From contig JASHTI010000013.1 in assembly GCA_030040625.1 (NCBI GenBank), positions 1-9,327 on the forward strand: DNA of 9,327 bases, given 5' to 3'. This document shows, one piece after another, positions 1 through 6,706 of the stretch. The DNA is from Thermoplasmata archaeon (GTDB taxonomy: Archaea > Thermoplasmatota > Thermoplasmata > Lutacidiplasmatales > UBA184). Both the position numbers and the translations under genes were made by a program. The notes beneath the pieces are model-generated. The model saw nothing but the letters and a program-made list of their open reading frames with translations. It had not been told where the DNA came from and ran no database searches. Every line of letters starts with the position of its first letter. Positions within the stretch are counted from its first letter, which is position 1.

Positions 1-2
1 TC

Positions 3-221
3 GAAAATCCGGTTGCCCGACTACATCCATCAAACCGGGAGTGGAGCAATGAACCAATCCCCGGCCACGACTCGCGTGAGCTCGAGCTATCGTTCCCTGT
101 TCGTGAAGGTGTAATCGAAGGACGCGAGTCCGTTAAGCCGATCATATTCGCGAACCGCTTCCACGCCCAGGAGATCCGTCTCGGACCGTTCGAGTTCGAG
201 GTGAGCCCCCGGTTTAACTGA
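3..221 (+). CDS. C-terminal end of an unrecognised protein (5' truncated by window edge)
   Basis: Frame 3 is open from the first bases of the window to a TGA at 219-221 and gives 72 residues without an internal start requirement, so the gene begins outside the window. The tail has alternating hydrophobic and charged residues (for example SVKPIIFANRF and IRLGPFEFEVSP), which suggests beta strands rather than membrane helices. The amino-acid mix looks protein-like, unlike the other two plus frames, which hit stops at 49-51 and 112-114. I do not recognise a family. The next plus-strand gene starts 50 bases downstream, so the two could be co-transcribed. Confidence is moderate because only the tail is visible. 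Confidence 0.5.
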   Translation, partial: ENPVARLHPSNREWSNEPIPGHDSRELELSFPVREGVIEGRESVKPIIFANRFHAQEIRLGPFEFEVSPRFN

Positions 222-271
222 CCGGTGGACATGGTCCTCAACCGATCAACAACCAGGGCGCGTGATCGTGC

Positions 272-523
272 ATGGCTCGCGTTAGCGCCGAAGTCCTAGC
301 GGTAGTGGGCTTCCTCGTCACCCTTGTCACTCTCCTGAAAGTGCCGCCCAGTTGCGGGGGACTCCGGTGGACATGGGCTACTGACGGGATGCTTACCATG
401 AGCCTCGCCGTCACCGAGGAACTTGAGATACGGTTGGCGACCTACGTGATCACGGCAGTTGCCCTCGCTCTCCTCGCGGTCTGGGTTATACCGGTGACCT
501 ACGGCGCGAACGTTTGCGCATAG
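272..523 (+). CDS. Small two-pass membrane protein, unknown function
   Basis: An 83-residue ORF begins with ATG and ends TAG. Two hydrophobic stretches are visible, at about residues 8-22 (LAVVGFLVTLVTLL) and 56-74 (ATYVITAVALALLAVWVIP). They are separated by a polar loop holding one Cys, several Trp/Thr and an acidic patch (TEELEIR). This predicts a two-helix integral membrane protein with a short loop. No catalytic motif or known family is recognised. There is no clear TATA or Shine-Dalgarno element directly upstream, so expression may depend on the upstream gene. Small two-pass proteins are common in archaeal plasmids and proviruses, but that does not assign a role here. Confidence 0.5.
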   Translation: MARVSAEVLAVVGFLVTLVTLLKVPPSCGGLRWTWATDGMLTMSLAVTEELEIRLATYVITAVALALLAVWVIPVTYGANVCA

Positions 524-711
524 CGGCCCTACCGCCGACCCCCCGCCCATAAGCCGGACTGGTGGGTGCCTTACCGGTCCACTTGTGAGGCGGTGCCCAG
601 CGGGCGGGCAGACCCCAGCGGCAGCTTTGGCGACGCCCGACCCTCTCAGAACGAGCTACCCACACGCGCGGGACGCTTCCCAAGGCAACTTGTGGCGGGC
701 GCCCTCCCTAC
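524..711. other. Intergenic stretch, no convincing gene
   Basis: About 190 bases between the small membrane protein and the promoter of the 752 gene. Short open frames on both strands are rich in Arg, Pro and Ser and look like products of GC bias. No tRNA, CRISPR or strong terminator was seen by eye. Confidence 0.4.
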
Positions 712-731
712 GCAGGGGTCATAAACCCTGC
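712..731 (+). promoter_or_regulatory. TATA-like promoter inside an inverted repeat
   Basis: GCAGGG (712-717) and CCCTGC (726-731) are perfect inverted arms around an AT-rich spacer, GTCATAAA. The TATA-like part (CATAAA, 720-725) lies about 27-32 bases before the ATG at 752, the spacing expected for an archaeal leaderless transcript. The arms could bind a dimeric repressor that blocks TBP, which is inference. A weak terminator for the preceding genes is an alternative, but there is no T-run after it. Confidence 0.45.
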
Positions 732-751
732 TTGCAGTTGAGTAGGACGCC

Positions 752-955
752 ATGTCTCCTGTCAGTGTGGAGGTCACGGTCCGTATCCTCACAGACGGTC
801 ACGTCGTCTGGGAGCGGACGCTCGCAGTACCCCGCGCACTTCCCGAGCCCGAAGCCGAGGGTGATGGTCAGGTGGTTCCCGAGACTGAGGAACGAGTCCT
901 GCCACTGTCGACGAGCGTGCTGTCGCCCGGTCTCTTCGTTCCCGCGCCAGCCTAG
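752..955 (+). CDS. Small acidic hypothetical protein
   Basis: A 67-residue ORF starting with ATG. The first 27 residues (VSVEVTVRILTDGHVVWER and following) look like two beta strands. An acidic middle follows (EPEAEGDGQVVPETEE) and then a hydrophobic tail (LSTSVLSPGLFVPAPA). No family is recognised. Support comes from the TATA-like element and inverted repeat at the right distance upstream. The stop codon overlaps by 4 bases the 3' end of the protease-like gene on the other strand, so the two genes converge tail to tail. The antisense frame across this region is Arg/Pro-rich and less protein-like. Confidence 0.45.
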   Translation: MSPVSVEVTVRILTDGHVVWERTLAVPRALPEPEAEGDGQVVPETEERVLPLSTSVLSPGLFVPAPA

Positions 956-2127
956 GGCGCGTCTATCCAGCGCGCTCCTATGAACTTGGTCTCCAGGGCG
1001 ACAACGGGCGCCTGCTTCCGCATTGCGTCCATCACAGCCTGGTTCGCTTGCGAGAGGATCTGGGGCTGAAGCTGCTGCAAGAGCGCTTGTAGCGCCTGCT
1101 GTAGCTGGGGCGGCGGTTGCCCGGCTGGCCCAGGCGCCGGCGATGGAACTTGGAGGTTCAGGTTCAGAGCGACGTTGACGTTCTGCGGCATCTGCCGCCG
1201 GGCCCGGATGTGAATCTGGCCCGCGAGAGAATGGACTCTCCACGAACTCTCGACCACGGCGATCGTCGCGTCCTCGCCGAACTCGTCGGAAGCCGATACG
1301 ACCTGGTTCGGGTCAATCGGTTCGAGAAGTTTGAGATCTGCCTCGTACTCCCGAAGGAGCGTCCATAGCAACCCGTCCAGTGTCGCATCGGCAGGCGAGA
1401 CGGGGAGCCCGATTTCCGTCGCTTCCTGCGCGCCAATAGCATGGCCATGGGCGTACACTCGCTCTGCAAGTGTCTCGACGATCACGTTGATGACCTGATC
1501 CGGGGCAGGCGATTTCCGTGACCTCAGAATCTTCTGCGCGACGTCTCGCGTGTGGGAGTGAGTCCGGTAGGCGGAGCCGATCGTCACGGCGTCGAGACGA
1601 TCGGTGAGCTTCCCCAGTCCCTTCGTGAGAGCCTCTTGGTCAGACAGGCCCGCGCGCTCGCGGACGAAGCGAACATAGGCCATGATGTCCTCAACGTTGA
1701 TCTGGTCCTGGAACGCCATCGGCGGTTGGCCCGGGGGCCCCGGCACAACGCGTTGGATCGTCATGATGGGATCAATCGGACCGAGCTCGCCCTGCCTGCC
1801 TAGAATGATGTTGTCTGCCCCAAGAGCAATCATGGTGGCGGCGCTGTTCGCCCTGAACGGAATGAGAACGTTCCATTCATCGGCTGCGGCGCGGAGAGCG
1901 CTAATAATCCGCCAGGGGACATCGATGGCGCCCCCCCGGCTGTAGACGAACAGGTCTAGCCGGGGCACCTTCCCGATCTCGCGCAGGTGATTGTAGATTG
2001 GACGGACCGCGTCGTCGCCGATCTGGGCGGGTGTAGGGGCCCGATCACCCGTGACGTAGGTAAGGACTCGGCTCGAGCGCTGCTGTTCGATCTGTTCGAT
2101 GACTGCTTTGCGAGACGCACGGCTCAT
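952..2127 (-). CDS. Serine dehydrogenase proteinase family protein (SDH, ClpP/crotonase fold)
   Basis: A 391-residue protein starting at ATG; an in-frame TAG lies three codons upstream, so this start is firm. The N-terminal 240 residues match the SDH_protease family, related to SppA and ClpP. Visible signatures are VYSRGG at 61-66 (oxyanion-type loop), RANSAATMIALGAD at 92-105 with Ser95 as probable nucleophile, GELGPIDP at 113-120, and a distal AHGHAIGAQEATEIGLPV at 226-243. No signal peptide or membrane helix is present, so it should be cytosolic, which differs from membrane-anchored SppA/NfeD. About 110 extra residues follow the family core (from about 280). They include a Pro/Gln-rich segment (338-357, with QLQQALQALLQQLQ) and a hydrophobic end. 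The substrate is unknown. It follows the ribbon-helix-helix gene on the same strand by 95 bases and may be under the same control. The family call is fairly secure; the role is not. Confidence 0.85.
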   Translation of the reverse strand: MSRASRKAVIEQIEQQRSSRVLTYVTGDRAPTPAQIGDDAVRPIYNHLREIGKVPRLDLFVYSRGGAIDVPWRIISALRAAADEWNVLIPFRANSAATMIALGADNIILGRQGELGPIDPIMTIQRVVPGPPGQPPMAFQDQINVEDIMAYVRFVRERAGLSDQEALTKGLGKLTDRLDAVTIGSAYRTHSHTRDVAQKILRSRKSPAPDQVINVIVETLAERVYAHGHAIGAQEATEIGLPVSPADATLDGLLWTLLREYEADLKLLEPIDPNQVVSASDEFGEDATIAVVESSWRVHSLAGQIHIRARRQMPQNVNVALNLNLQVPSPAPGPAGQPPPQLQQALQALLQQLQPQILSQANQAVMDAMRKQAPVVALETKFIGARWIDAP

Positions 2128-2222
2128 CGGCGGCTACCCGTGTCACCGTACGCAGCCAGAGATTCAAGTCTTCCCACTCGGGTCCACCGGCTGGAAGGTG
2201 CATCGACGCGGGGCCCCGACGC

Positions 2223-2429
2223 CTAACGTTTGAGCCGCCCCGGGGCATCCGGAGCTACCCCGCCGCGCAGTCGCCCGAGCTTCTCTCTGACCGCGTCGAT
2301 GATGAAGTCCTGACGCGAGGGCCAGGACTGCTCCGAGCGGAGCAGCTCCTCAAGCTTACGATAGAGCCCTATCGGCAACTTGACTTCGACCCGTTCGTAC
2401 GGGATCTCGACCTTAGGTGTAGGGCTCAT
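2223..2429 (-). CDS. Ribbon-helix-helix (CopG/MetJ-like) DNA-binding protein
   Basis: A 68-residue protein. The pattern is a basic/hydrophobic beta strand (YERVEVKLP) followed by two helices (IGLYRKLEELLRSE and SRQDFIIDAVREKLG), the layout of RHH repressors and antitoxins. I chose ATG at 2427-2429 rather than the in-frame TTG at 2448-2450. The longer start would place a perfect palindrome (2433-2448) inside the gene, and the TATA-like element at 2452-2461 lies 25-32 bases before the ATG, fitting a leaderless message. It diverges from a second small RHH-like gene and precedes the SDH-type gene on its own strand. Autorepression at the shared intergenic region is likely by analogy with other RHH genes. 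The C-terminal 15 residues are Gly/Pro/Arg-rich and probably disordered. Confidence 0.75.
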   Translation of the reverse strand: MSPTPKVEIPYERVEVKLPIGLYRKLEELLRSEQSWPSRQDFIIDAVREKLGRLRGGVAPDAPGRLKR

Positions 2430-2432
2430 CGA

Positions 2433-2490
2433 GTCGGCAACTGCCGACAAGTATCATATACCTGCCGACCGATGACTACCGACAGGTATC
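2433..2490. promoter_or_regulatory. Divergent promoter and operator cluster between two RHH-type genes
   Basis: The region holds a perfect palindrome, GTCGGCA-AC-TGCCGAC (2433-2448), and an AT-rich GTAT-CAT-ATAC inverted repeat (2451-2461) that can serve as TATA in both directions. Three copies of a half-site resembling CCGACAGGTAT are present: direct at 2442-2455 (TGCCGACAAGTATC), inverted at 2458-2468 (ATACCTGCCGA) and direct at 2477-2490 (TACCGACAGGTATC). The outer two match at 12 of 14 positions and lie 35 bases apart, a little over three helical turns. Both flanking genes encode small RHH-like proteins, which usually bind such short repeated boxes as stacked dimers. Confidence 0.65.
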
Positions 2491-2494
2491 GGGC

Positions 2495-2683
2495 ATGGCG
2501 CACGAGGAGAAGATGGCGAGGGAACGGCGACCCGATGGGATCCCAATGGGCGACCTCGAGCGAATTCGCGAGCTGAATCTCTGCTACCGCGCGTGGGTGG
2601 GTGAGTGGGACTTCATCCGCGACGCCGTCCGCCGCCGTCTCGACGAGTTCGGGCAGAAGTACGCCAACGCGGACCGAAGGTAG
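2495..2683 (+). CDS. Small RHH-like DNA-binding protein
   Basis: A 62-residue ORF starting with ATG, with another in-frame ATG six codons later. The second half (WVGEWDFIRDAVRRRLDEFGQKY) matches in layout the last RHH helix of the divergent neighbour (SRQDFIIDAVREKLGRL): an aromatic, then FI, then DAVR, then a basic amphipathic run. The N-terminal strand is less obvious and holds an unusual MARERRPDGIPMGDL segment, so this may be a diverged paralogue or partner rather than a standard repressor. It lies directly downstream of the repeated operator boxes and 69 bases before the methyltransferase-nuclease gene, so it could act as a controller-type regulator for that gene. That role is inferred from position only. 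Confidence 0.55.
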   Translation: MAHEEKMARERRPDGIPMGDLERIRELNLCYRAWVGEWDFIRDAVRRRLDEFGQKYANADRR

Positions 2684-2752
2684 GGCATCGCTCAGCCTCC
2701 GCCGGTCCGTCAATCGCTAAGTTCATAGCTCCCGGTCCACGGTTGGCCCTTC

Positions 2753-4468
2753 GTGGCCGAGAGCACCGAGCGCCCGAGCATGCTCTACTACGGCGACAAC
2801 CTTCCGATCCTCCGCAACCGCGACTACTTCCCGAGCGAGTCGATCAACCTCGTCTACCTCGATCCGCCGTTCAACTCGAACCAGGACTACAACGTCCTCT
2901 TCGCAGAGCAGGACGGTTCACGATCGGCGGCCCAGATCCAAGCGTTCTCGGACACGTGGCGGTGGGACGCGGCGGCGCGCCGCACGTTCGACGAGACGCT
3001 CGAAGCCGGAGGCAAGGCGGCAGAGGCGCTCGCCGCCTTCCGATCTTTGGTCGGCGAGAGCGACATGCTCGCCTACCTCTCGATGATGGCGCCCCGGCTC
3101 GTAGAGCTCCGACGAGTCCTGCAGCCGTCGGGCAGCATCTTCCTACACTGCGACCCGAACGCCAGCCACTACCTCAAGCTCCTGATGGACTCGATCTTCG
3201 GGCCCAACAATCTGCGGAACGAAATCGTCTGGCGGCGCTCGCACCCGAAGGGGCTTGCCTTCACTCGGTTCGCTCGGAATCACGACACGATCCTATACTA
3301 CGCAAAGGACGCGGGACTCGTGAGATGGAACCCACAGTACCTCCCCTACTCCGACGAAGCTCTCGAAACCCAGTACCGAATGGAGGACGCCGACGGCCGG
3401 CGCTACCAGCTCACCAGCTTGCTCAACCCGAACCCCGATCGACCGAACCTGACGTACGAGTTCAAGGGAGTCACTCGAGTCTGGCGCTGGACGAAGGAAC
3501 GAATGCTCGAGGAGGACACGAAGGGACGGATTGTCGTGCCGAAGGACGGTCAGGGCGTCCCGAGGTACAAGCGCTACCTCGACGAGCAGGAGGGGGTACC
3601 GATCTCGGACTTCTGGGACGACATCGGAGTTGTCGCTGGAGATGAACGGCTGGGCTATCCCACCCAAAAACCCGAGGCGCTACTCGACCGAATCATCGAG
3701 GCCGGGAGTACGCGGGGCGACACGGTCCTGGATCCCTTTTGCGGCTGCGGCACCGCAATCGCGAGCGCACAGAAGCTGGGTCGACGATGGATTGGGATCG
3801 ACGTGACCCACCTGGCAATTTCCCTCATTCGGAGCCGGCTCAGCGACGCCTACTCCGATCGGGTCGAGTATGTAGTCGTCGGGGAACCGGCCGACGTCAC
3901 CGGGGCGGAAGCTCTCGCCCGACAGGATCGTTACCAGTTCCAGTGGTGGGCGCTCGGCAAGATTCGCGCTCGCCCGGTCGCGGAGGACAGGAAGAAGGGC
4001 GCGGACACCGGGATCGACGGCAAGCTCTTCTTCCGAGAGAAGGAGGGCGGCCCGGTCAAGCTGCTCGTCATCCAAGTGAAGTCCGGGGCCCTGAAACTAT
4101 CGGAGGTCCGAGATTTCGGGCGAGTGATCGAACGCGAGAAGGCGCAGATTGGCGTTCTCCTGACGCTCGATGAGCCCACGCGAGACATGAGGACCGAGGC
4201 CGCAAGCATGGGCTTCTACAAACCCGACTGGAAGCTCAGTGACGACGACAAGTACGACAGGTACCAGATTCTCACCGTTCGCGAGCTCTTCGAGGGCAAG
4301 CAGCCACAGTACCCGCCCTTCAGGAACGTGACCTTCAAGGTTGCCCCGACCGCCGAATTCAAGCGGCCCCGGACGCGGCGGACGAAGCTCGGTGAGCACC
4401 GGGCCCCGGGCGGTCTCGCTACGGGAGCCGACGAAGTCGGGCCGTCCGGGTCAGACGACTCTGCCTGA
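2753..4468 (+). CDS. Fused DNA methyltransferase and Mrr-like restriction nuclease
   Basis: A 571-residue protein. The N-terminal ~380 residues are an S-adenosylmethionine-dependent amino-methyltransferase with beta-class motif order. Catalytic DPPF comes first (37-40, in LVYLDPPFNSNQDY), then a target-recognition region, and then the cofactor-binding DPFCGCGTA (327-335) after GYPTQKPEALLDRII. It should methylate N6-adenine or N4-cytosine. Residues ~395-520 form a PD-(D/E)XK-type domain: GADTGIDGKLFF (417-426, Asp422) and LLVIQVKSG (437-445, Gln441, Lys443), as in Mrr-like endonucleases. A single chain may therefore both modify and cut. The last ~40 residues are basic then acidic and probably flexible. 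GTG at 2753 is preceded by TTCATA (2722-2727) at leaderless spacing; ATG at 2780 is an alternative start. No specificity subunit or separate nuclease lies nearby. The recognition sequence is unknown. Confidence 0.9.
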   Translation: MAESTERPSMLYYGDNLPILRNRDYFPSESINLVYLDPPFNSNQDYNVLFAEQDGSRSAAQIQAFSDTWRWDAAARRTFDETLEAGGKAAEALAAFRSLVGESDMLAYLSMMAPRLVELRRVLQPSGSIFLHCDPNASHYLKLLMDSIFGPNNLRNEIVWRRSHPKGLAFTRFARNHDTILYYAKDAGLVRWNPQYLPYSDEALETQYRMEDADGRRYQLTSLLNPNPDRPNLTYEFKGVTRVWRWTKERMLEEDTKGRIVVPKDGQGVPRYKRYLDEQEGVPISDFWDDIGVVAGDERLGYPTQKPEALLDRIIEAGSTRGDTVLDPFCGCGTAIASAQKLGRRWIGIDVTHLAISLIRSRLSDAYSDRVEYVVVGEPADVTGAEALARQDRYQFQWWALGKIRARPVAEDRKKGADTGIDGKLFFREKEGGPVKLLVIQVKSGALKLSEVRDFGRVIEREKAQIGVLLTLDEPTRDMRTEAASMGFYKPDWKLSDDDKYDRYQILTVRELFEGKQPQYPPFRNVTFKVAPTAEFKRPRTRRTKLGEHRAPGGLATGADEVGPSGSDDSA

Positions 4469-4517
4469 CGCGCCCGCGCGGCTAAGCGGCGACTGCGGAG
4501 CACAACAACGTGCCGCG

Positions 4518-4931
4518 TCAGTCGATCGGCGAGATGTCGAGGGCGTCTGGCCACCTATCGAAGACCGCTTCGATCGCGAGCCGCAGTCGGTCGCGCACCC
4601 CGTCGGGCACGGGTAACCGACCCCGCGCCATTCCCCCGATCAGCTTAGGGCTGACGCCGGACCGGCGAGACAGCGCGGCCAGTAGCTGGGCCGTGGTGCG
4701 CGGCTCGGGCTCCTCGAACGCCTCGGGATGCTCTCGGGCGAACTCCTCGAGGGCGCCCCGCAGTTCGACCTCCCGCTCTCGGCTCAGCTCCAGGTCGCCG
4801 GACTTCCACCGGCGGACGGCCCGCGCTGTCACGCCCATCCGTGCCCCGACCCATGCCTCGGCAGCGCCCACGGTTAGGATGGGATCCGTCCGTTCCGTCC
4901 GTCCGTCCGCCAGGGGGTCCCCCCACCCCAT
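4518..4931 (-). CDS. Transcriptional regulator with two helix-turn-helix units
   Basis: A 137-residue protein. I start it at ATG 4929-4931; the frame stays open to 5294, but that extension is low-complexity Arg/Ser/Pro sequence. Two similar segments are visible: residues ~26-60 (MGVTARAVRRWKSG...REVELRGALEEF) and ~84-118 (SGVSPKLIGGMARG...VRDRLRLAIEAVF). Each has the Cro/XRE pattern of a small-residue turn, a recognition helix, Gly, and a trailing helix, so the protein looks like an internal duplication that could bind a pseudo-symmetric site as a monomer. A Glu/Pro-rich linker joins them. Its 3' end faces that of the methyltransferase-nuclease gene across 49 bases. Target genes are unknown; the long operon to its right and itself are candidates. 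No strong TATA element is seen before this start. Confidence 0.65.
   Translation of the reverse strand: MGWGDPLADGRTERTDPILTVGAAEAWVGARMGVTARAVRRWKSGDLELSREREVELRGALEEFAREHPEAFEEPEPRTTAQLLAALSRRSGVSPKLIGGMARGRLPVPDGVRDRLRLAIEAVFDRWPDALDISPID
4885..4909. repeat. TCCG tetranucleotide repeat in the 5' part of the regulator gene
   Basis: Six TCCG units occur here, two then four, interrupted by one extra T. On the coding strand they read as CGGA units and encode the Asp-Gly-Arg-Thr-Glu-Arg-Thr-Asp region before the first helix-turn-helix. Gain or loss of one unit would shift the reading frame. Confidence 0.6.
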
Positions 4932-5308
4932 GCCATACAATTCACGAGGGATCGAAGGCGAACGAGAAGAGGCGGCGGGCTGAGCGGCCCTGCCCGTGGC
5001 TTCCAGTGGGTGGCCAGGAGGCGCGGGAGGACGCAACCCGTTCCCGTGCTTCGACCTCGTCTGGTCCTTCATCGTCACCGACCCGAACGAGCCTCGCGTG
5101 AAAACACCAGCGGCGGAGCAGAGATCTCCATTCACAGCCTCATCAGACGATTGCGCTCCGCGTCGAGCTCGTCCGAGTAGGTCGGCAGCGAGCAGGGCGG
5201 CAGAGGTTCCGCGTCCTTCAGGTCTCGAGGATCGACTGACCTTCGTCATCCGAGGGCGGTGGGTCGAAGTACGAGCAACGTTGTGACCCGCCAACCGCAG
5301 CTATGGGC
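4932..5308. other. Gene-poor stretch between regulator and ATPase
   Basis: 377 bases without a convincing gene. A minus-strand extension of the regulator frame and a plus-strand 96-residue frame both span it, but both are rich in Arg, Ser, Pro and Ala. On the minus strand two short peptides in different frames look somewhat protein-like: SYFDPPPSDDEGQSILET ending at 5218, and another ending SLPTYSDELDAERNRLMRL at 5132. Neither has a usable start codon. This could be a decayed gene joined by a frameshift or simply chance. The stretch must hold the regulator's promoter and the 3' end of the long operon. Confidence 0.35.
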
Positions 5309-6706
5309 TCACCCCCGCCCCCGAGTAAACGCATCGTGATTCGGGAAGGCCTCCCATCTCAGATAGAAGAGAAAGTACGCGTCTGGAAGTACCAGCTCGC
5401 GCCTCTCTGCCATCCACTCAATTGCCGGGTCACGCTGCCCGCTTCCCGCGCCACCGTATTGCTTTGCGATTTTGGACATCCGCTCGATTGTCCCTTGGAC
5501 GTTCTGGCCGGGCGGTTTCTGCTCGCCGATGCAAGCGCTCTCCGCCCTCTTTCGCAAGTCGGTATAGGACAGGGTCCTCTCGACCGGGTCGGATGCGAGC
5601 GCCGCCAGCGTCACTCGATAGATGTCGCCGCTCGTACCGTCTGCAAGCTTGTACTTCGTCCTCAACGGCCCGCGTTCGGCCGGCCCGGTTTGAAGCTTCT
5701 TGAACAGATTCGCAAATTTCGTCGCGCGTGAGGCTCTAGAAAATATCGAGCCGAAGCGGCCGCCTGTAAGGACCTCGTGGCGTCGGGCCGGAAGCGGCGT
5801 CGTGATTCCGAGGACGCTGCAAGTCTCAAGGCAAAGGAGCTGCATTAGCTGGGGAGAGCCGATGCTTTCAATCGCCAGTCTGTGAATGTCATCGGCTTGC
5901 AGGTCTACGTTCAGCGCGGCGAAGCCCTTCGTTGCGATCTCCGTCAGTTCTTCGGGACTCCATTCCGATAGCTTGACCCCGAGGACCCGGCCGCCGATGT
6001 CGGGGACCACCTCGACTGGGTCCTCATCGTGGTGTGGGACGGACAGAATGACGATTGGAACTTCTCGAAAGGCGGCCGCCTTCAACTGCCTCCCGATCTC
6101 CCTCTGTGCGGCACCTGAGAGGTAGTGGAAGTCATCAAGGACAAGGGTGCGTCCAGAATCTAGGAGTGCCTGAACGGCGTCCGAGGCCCCCAAAATCCGA
6201 GTCTGCTTCTCCGTGCGGCCAGAGAGGGACTCGGTGCCGGTCTCAACTTGGGCTTGACCCCCGATGACGCCAGGTATCCCGATGGCGCCCCCCTTAGCGA
6301 TGGTACGTGACCTCGCCTCTTGGGTCGCCTCTTCGGACTCCTCGGCGACGCCCAGCTTCAGCTGCCGGAGCACCTCTTGCCAGAAGCGATCAGCGGACGG
6401 AGTATCGCCGCAGCTAACGACGCAGGCGTTGGCGGGGCCAACCACCTTCTGTGTAAGAACGGTCTTGCCTGACTTAGACGGTCCGGTCAGCGAAACGACC
6501 GTTCCCGCTCGTTTCAGGGCCTCGGACAGGTCCTCATCGTATCCCCGAGCCCTTTGAACGTACGTCAGATTGGGAAATGAATTCGGCCTGAAGACAGTCT
6601 GCGCTGAGACGGCGGTCGAAAGCTCCACCCGCTTACTCCCCCATTGCCAGGATAGCAGGGGGCGACTTATGACGCGTGGCCCAACCGCCGTGAAACGGGC
6701 GGTCAT
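5309..6706 (-). CDS. STAND/AAA-like P-loop ATPase
   Basis: A 465-residue protein as annotated. A Walker A motif (TGPSKSGKT, about residues 74-82) and a Walker B motif (TLVLDDFHYL, 187-196) define a P-loop NTPase. An N-terminal segment (VFRPNSFPNLTYVQR) precedes the P-loop. The C-terminal part contains a likely winged-helix segment and ends with a hydrophobic PDAYFLFYLRW motif. This architecture resembles STAND-type ATPases often found in prokaryotic conflict systems, from memory and not by search. It lacks a recognisable fused effector such as a TIR or nuclease domain. ATG 6704-6706 overlaps the TGA of the upstream small gene (ATGA), suggesting coupling. GTG 6626-6628, preceded by GGGGGAG, is a serious alternative that fits the usual short N-terminus better. 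The extension to 6802 is unlikely because it overlaps the upstream gene. Confidence 0.85.
   Translation of the reverse strand: MTARFTAVGPRVISRPLLSWQWGSKRVELSTAVSAQTVFRPNSFPNLTYVQRARGYDEDLSEALKRAGTVVSLTGPSKSGKTVLTQKVVGPANACVVSCGDTPSADRFWQEVLRQLKLGVAEESEEATQEARSRTIAKGGAIGIPGVIGGQAQVETGTESLSGRTEKQTRILGASDAVQALLDSGRTLVLDDFHYLSGAAQREIGRQLKAAAFREVPIVILSVPHHDEDPVEVVPDIGGRVLGVKLSEWSPEELTEIATKGFAALNVDLQADDIHRLAIESIGSPQLMQLLCLETCSVLGITTPLPARRHEVLTGGRFGSIFSRASRATKFANLFKKLQTGPAERGPLRTKYKLADGTSGDIYRVTLAALASDPVERTLSYTDLRKRAESACIGEQKPPGQNVQGTIERMSKIAKQYGGAGSGQRDPAIEWMAERRELVLPDAYFLFYLRWEAFPNHDAFTRGRG

Noticed and set aside
2045..2203. A 52-codon minus-strand frame (start MHLPAGGPEWEDLNLW) between the RHH and SDH-type genes
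   Set aside because: Its first third looks plausible, but it overlaps the firm 5' end of the SDH-type gene by 83 bases and then loses protein character.
2605..3645. A 346-codon plus-strand open frame overlapping the methyltransferase
   Set aside because: Arg/Pro-rich product with no motif, in the +1 frame of a gene with clear catalytic motifs.
4996..5286. A 96-codon plus-strand frame in the gene-poor stretch
   Set aside because: Begins with a mildly protein-like FDLVWSFIVTDPNEPRV but turns into Ser/Arg/Ala-rich sequence; no promoter or ribosome site and no recognised family.
4932..5294. N-terminal extension of the two-HTH regulator
   Set aside because: The extra 121 residues are low-complexity and basic; the ATG at 4931 gives a compact protein that starts just before the first HTH.
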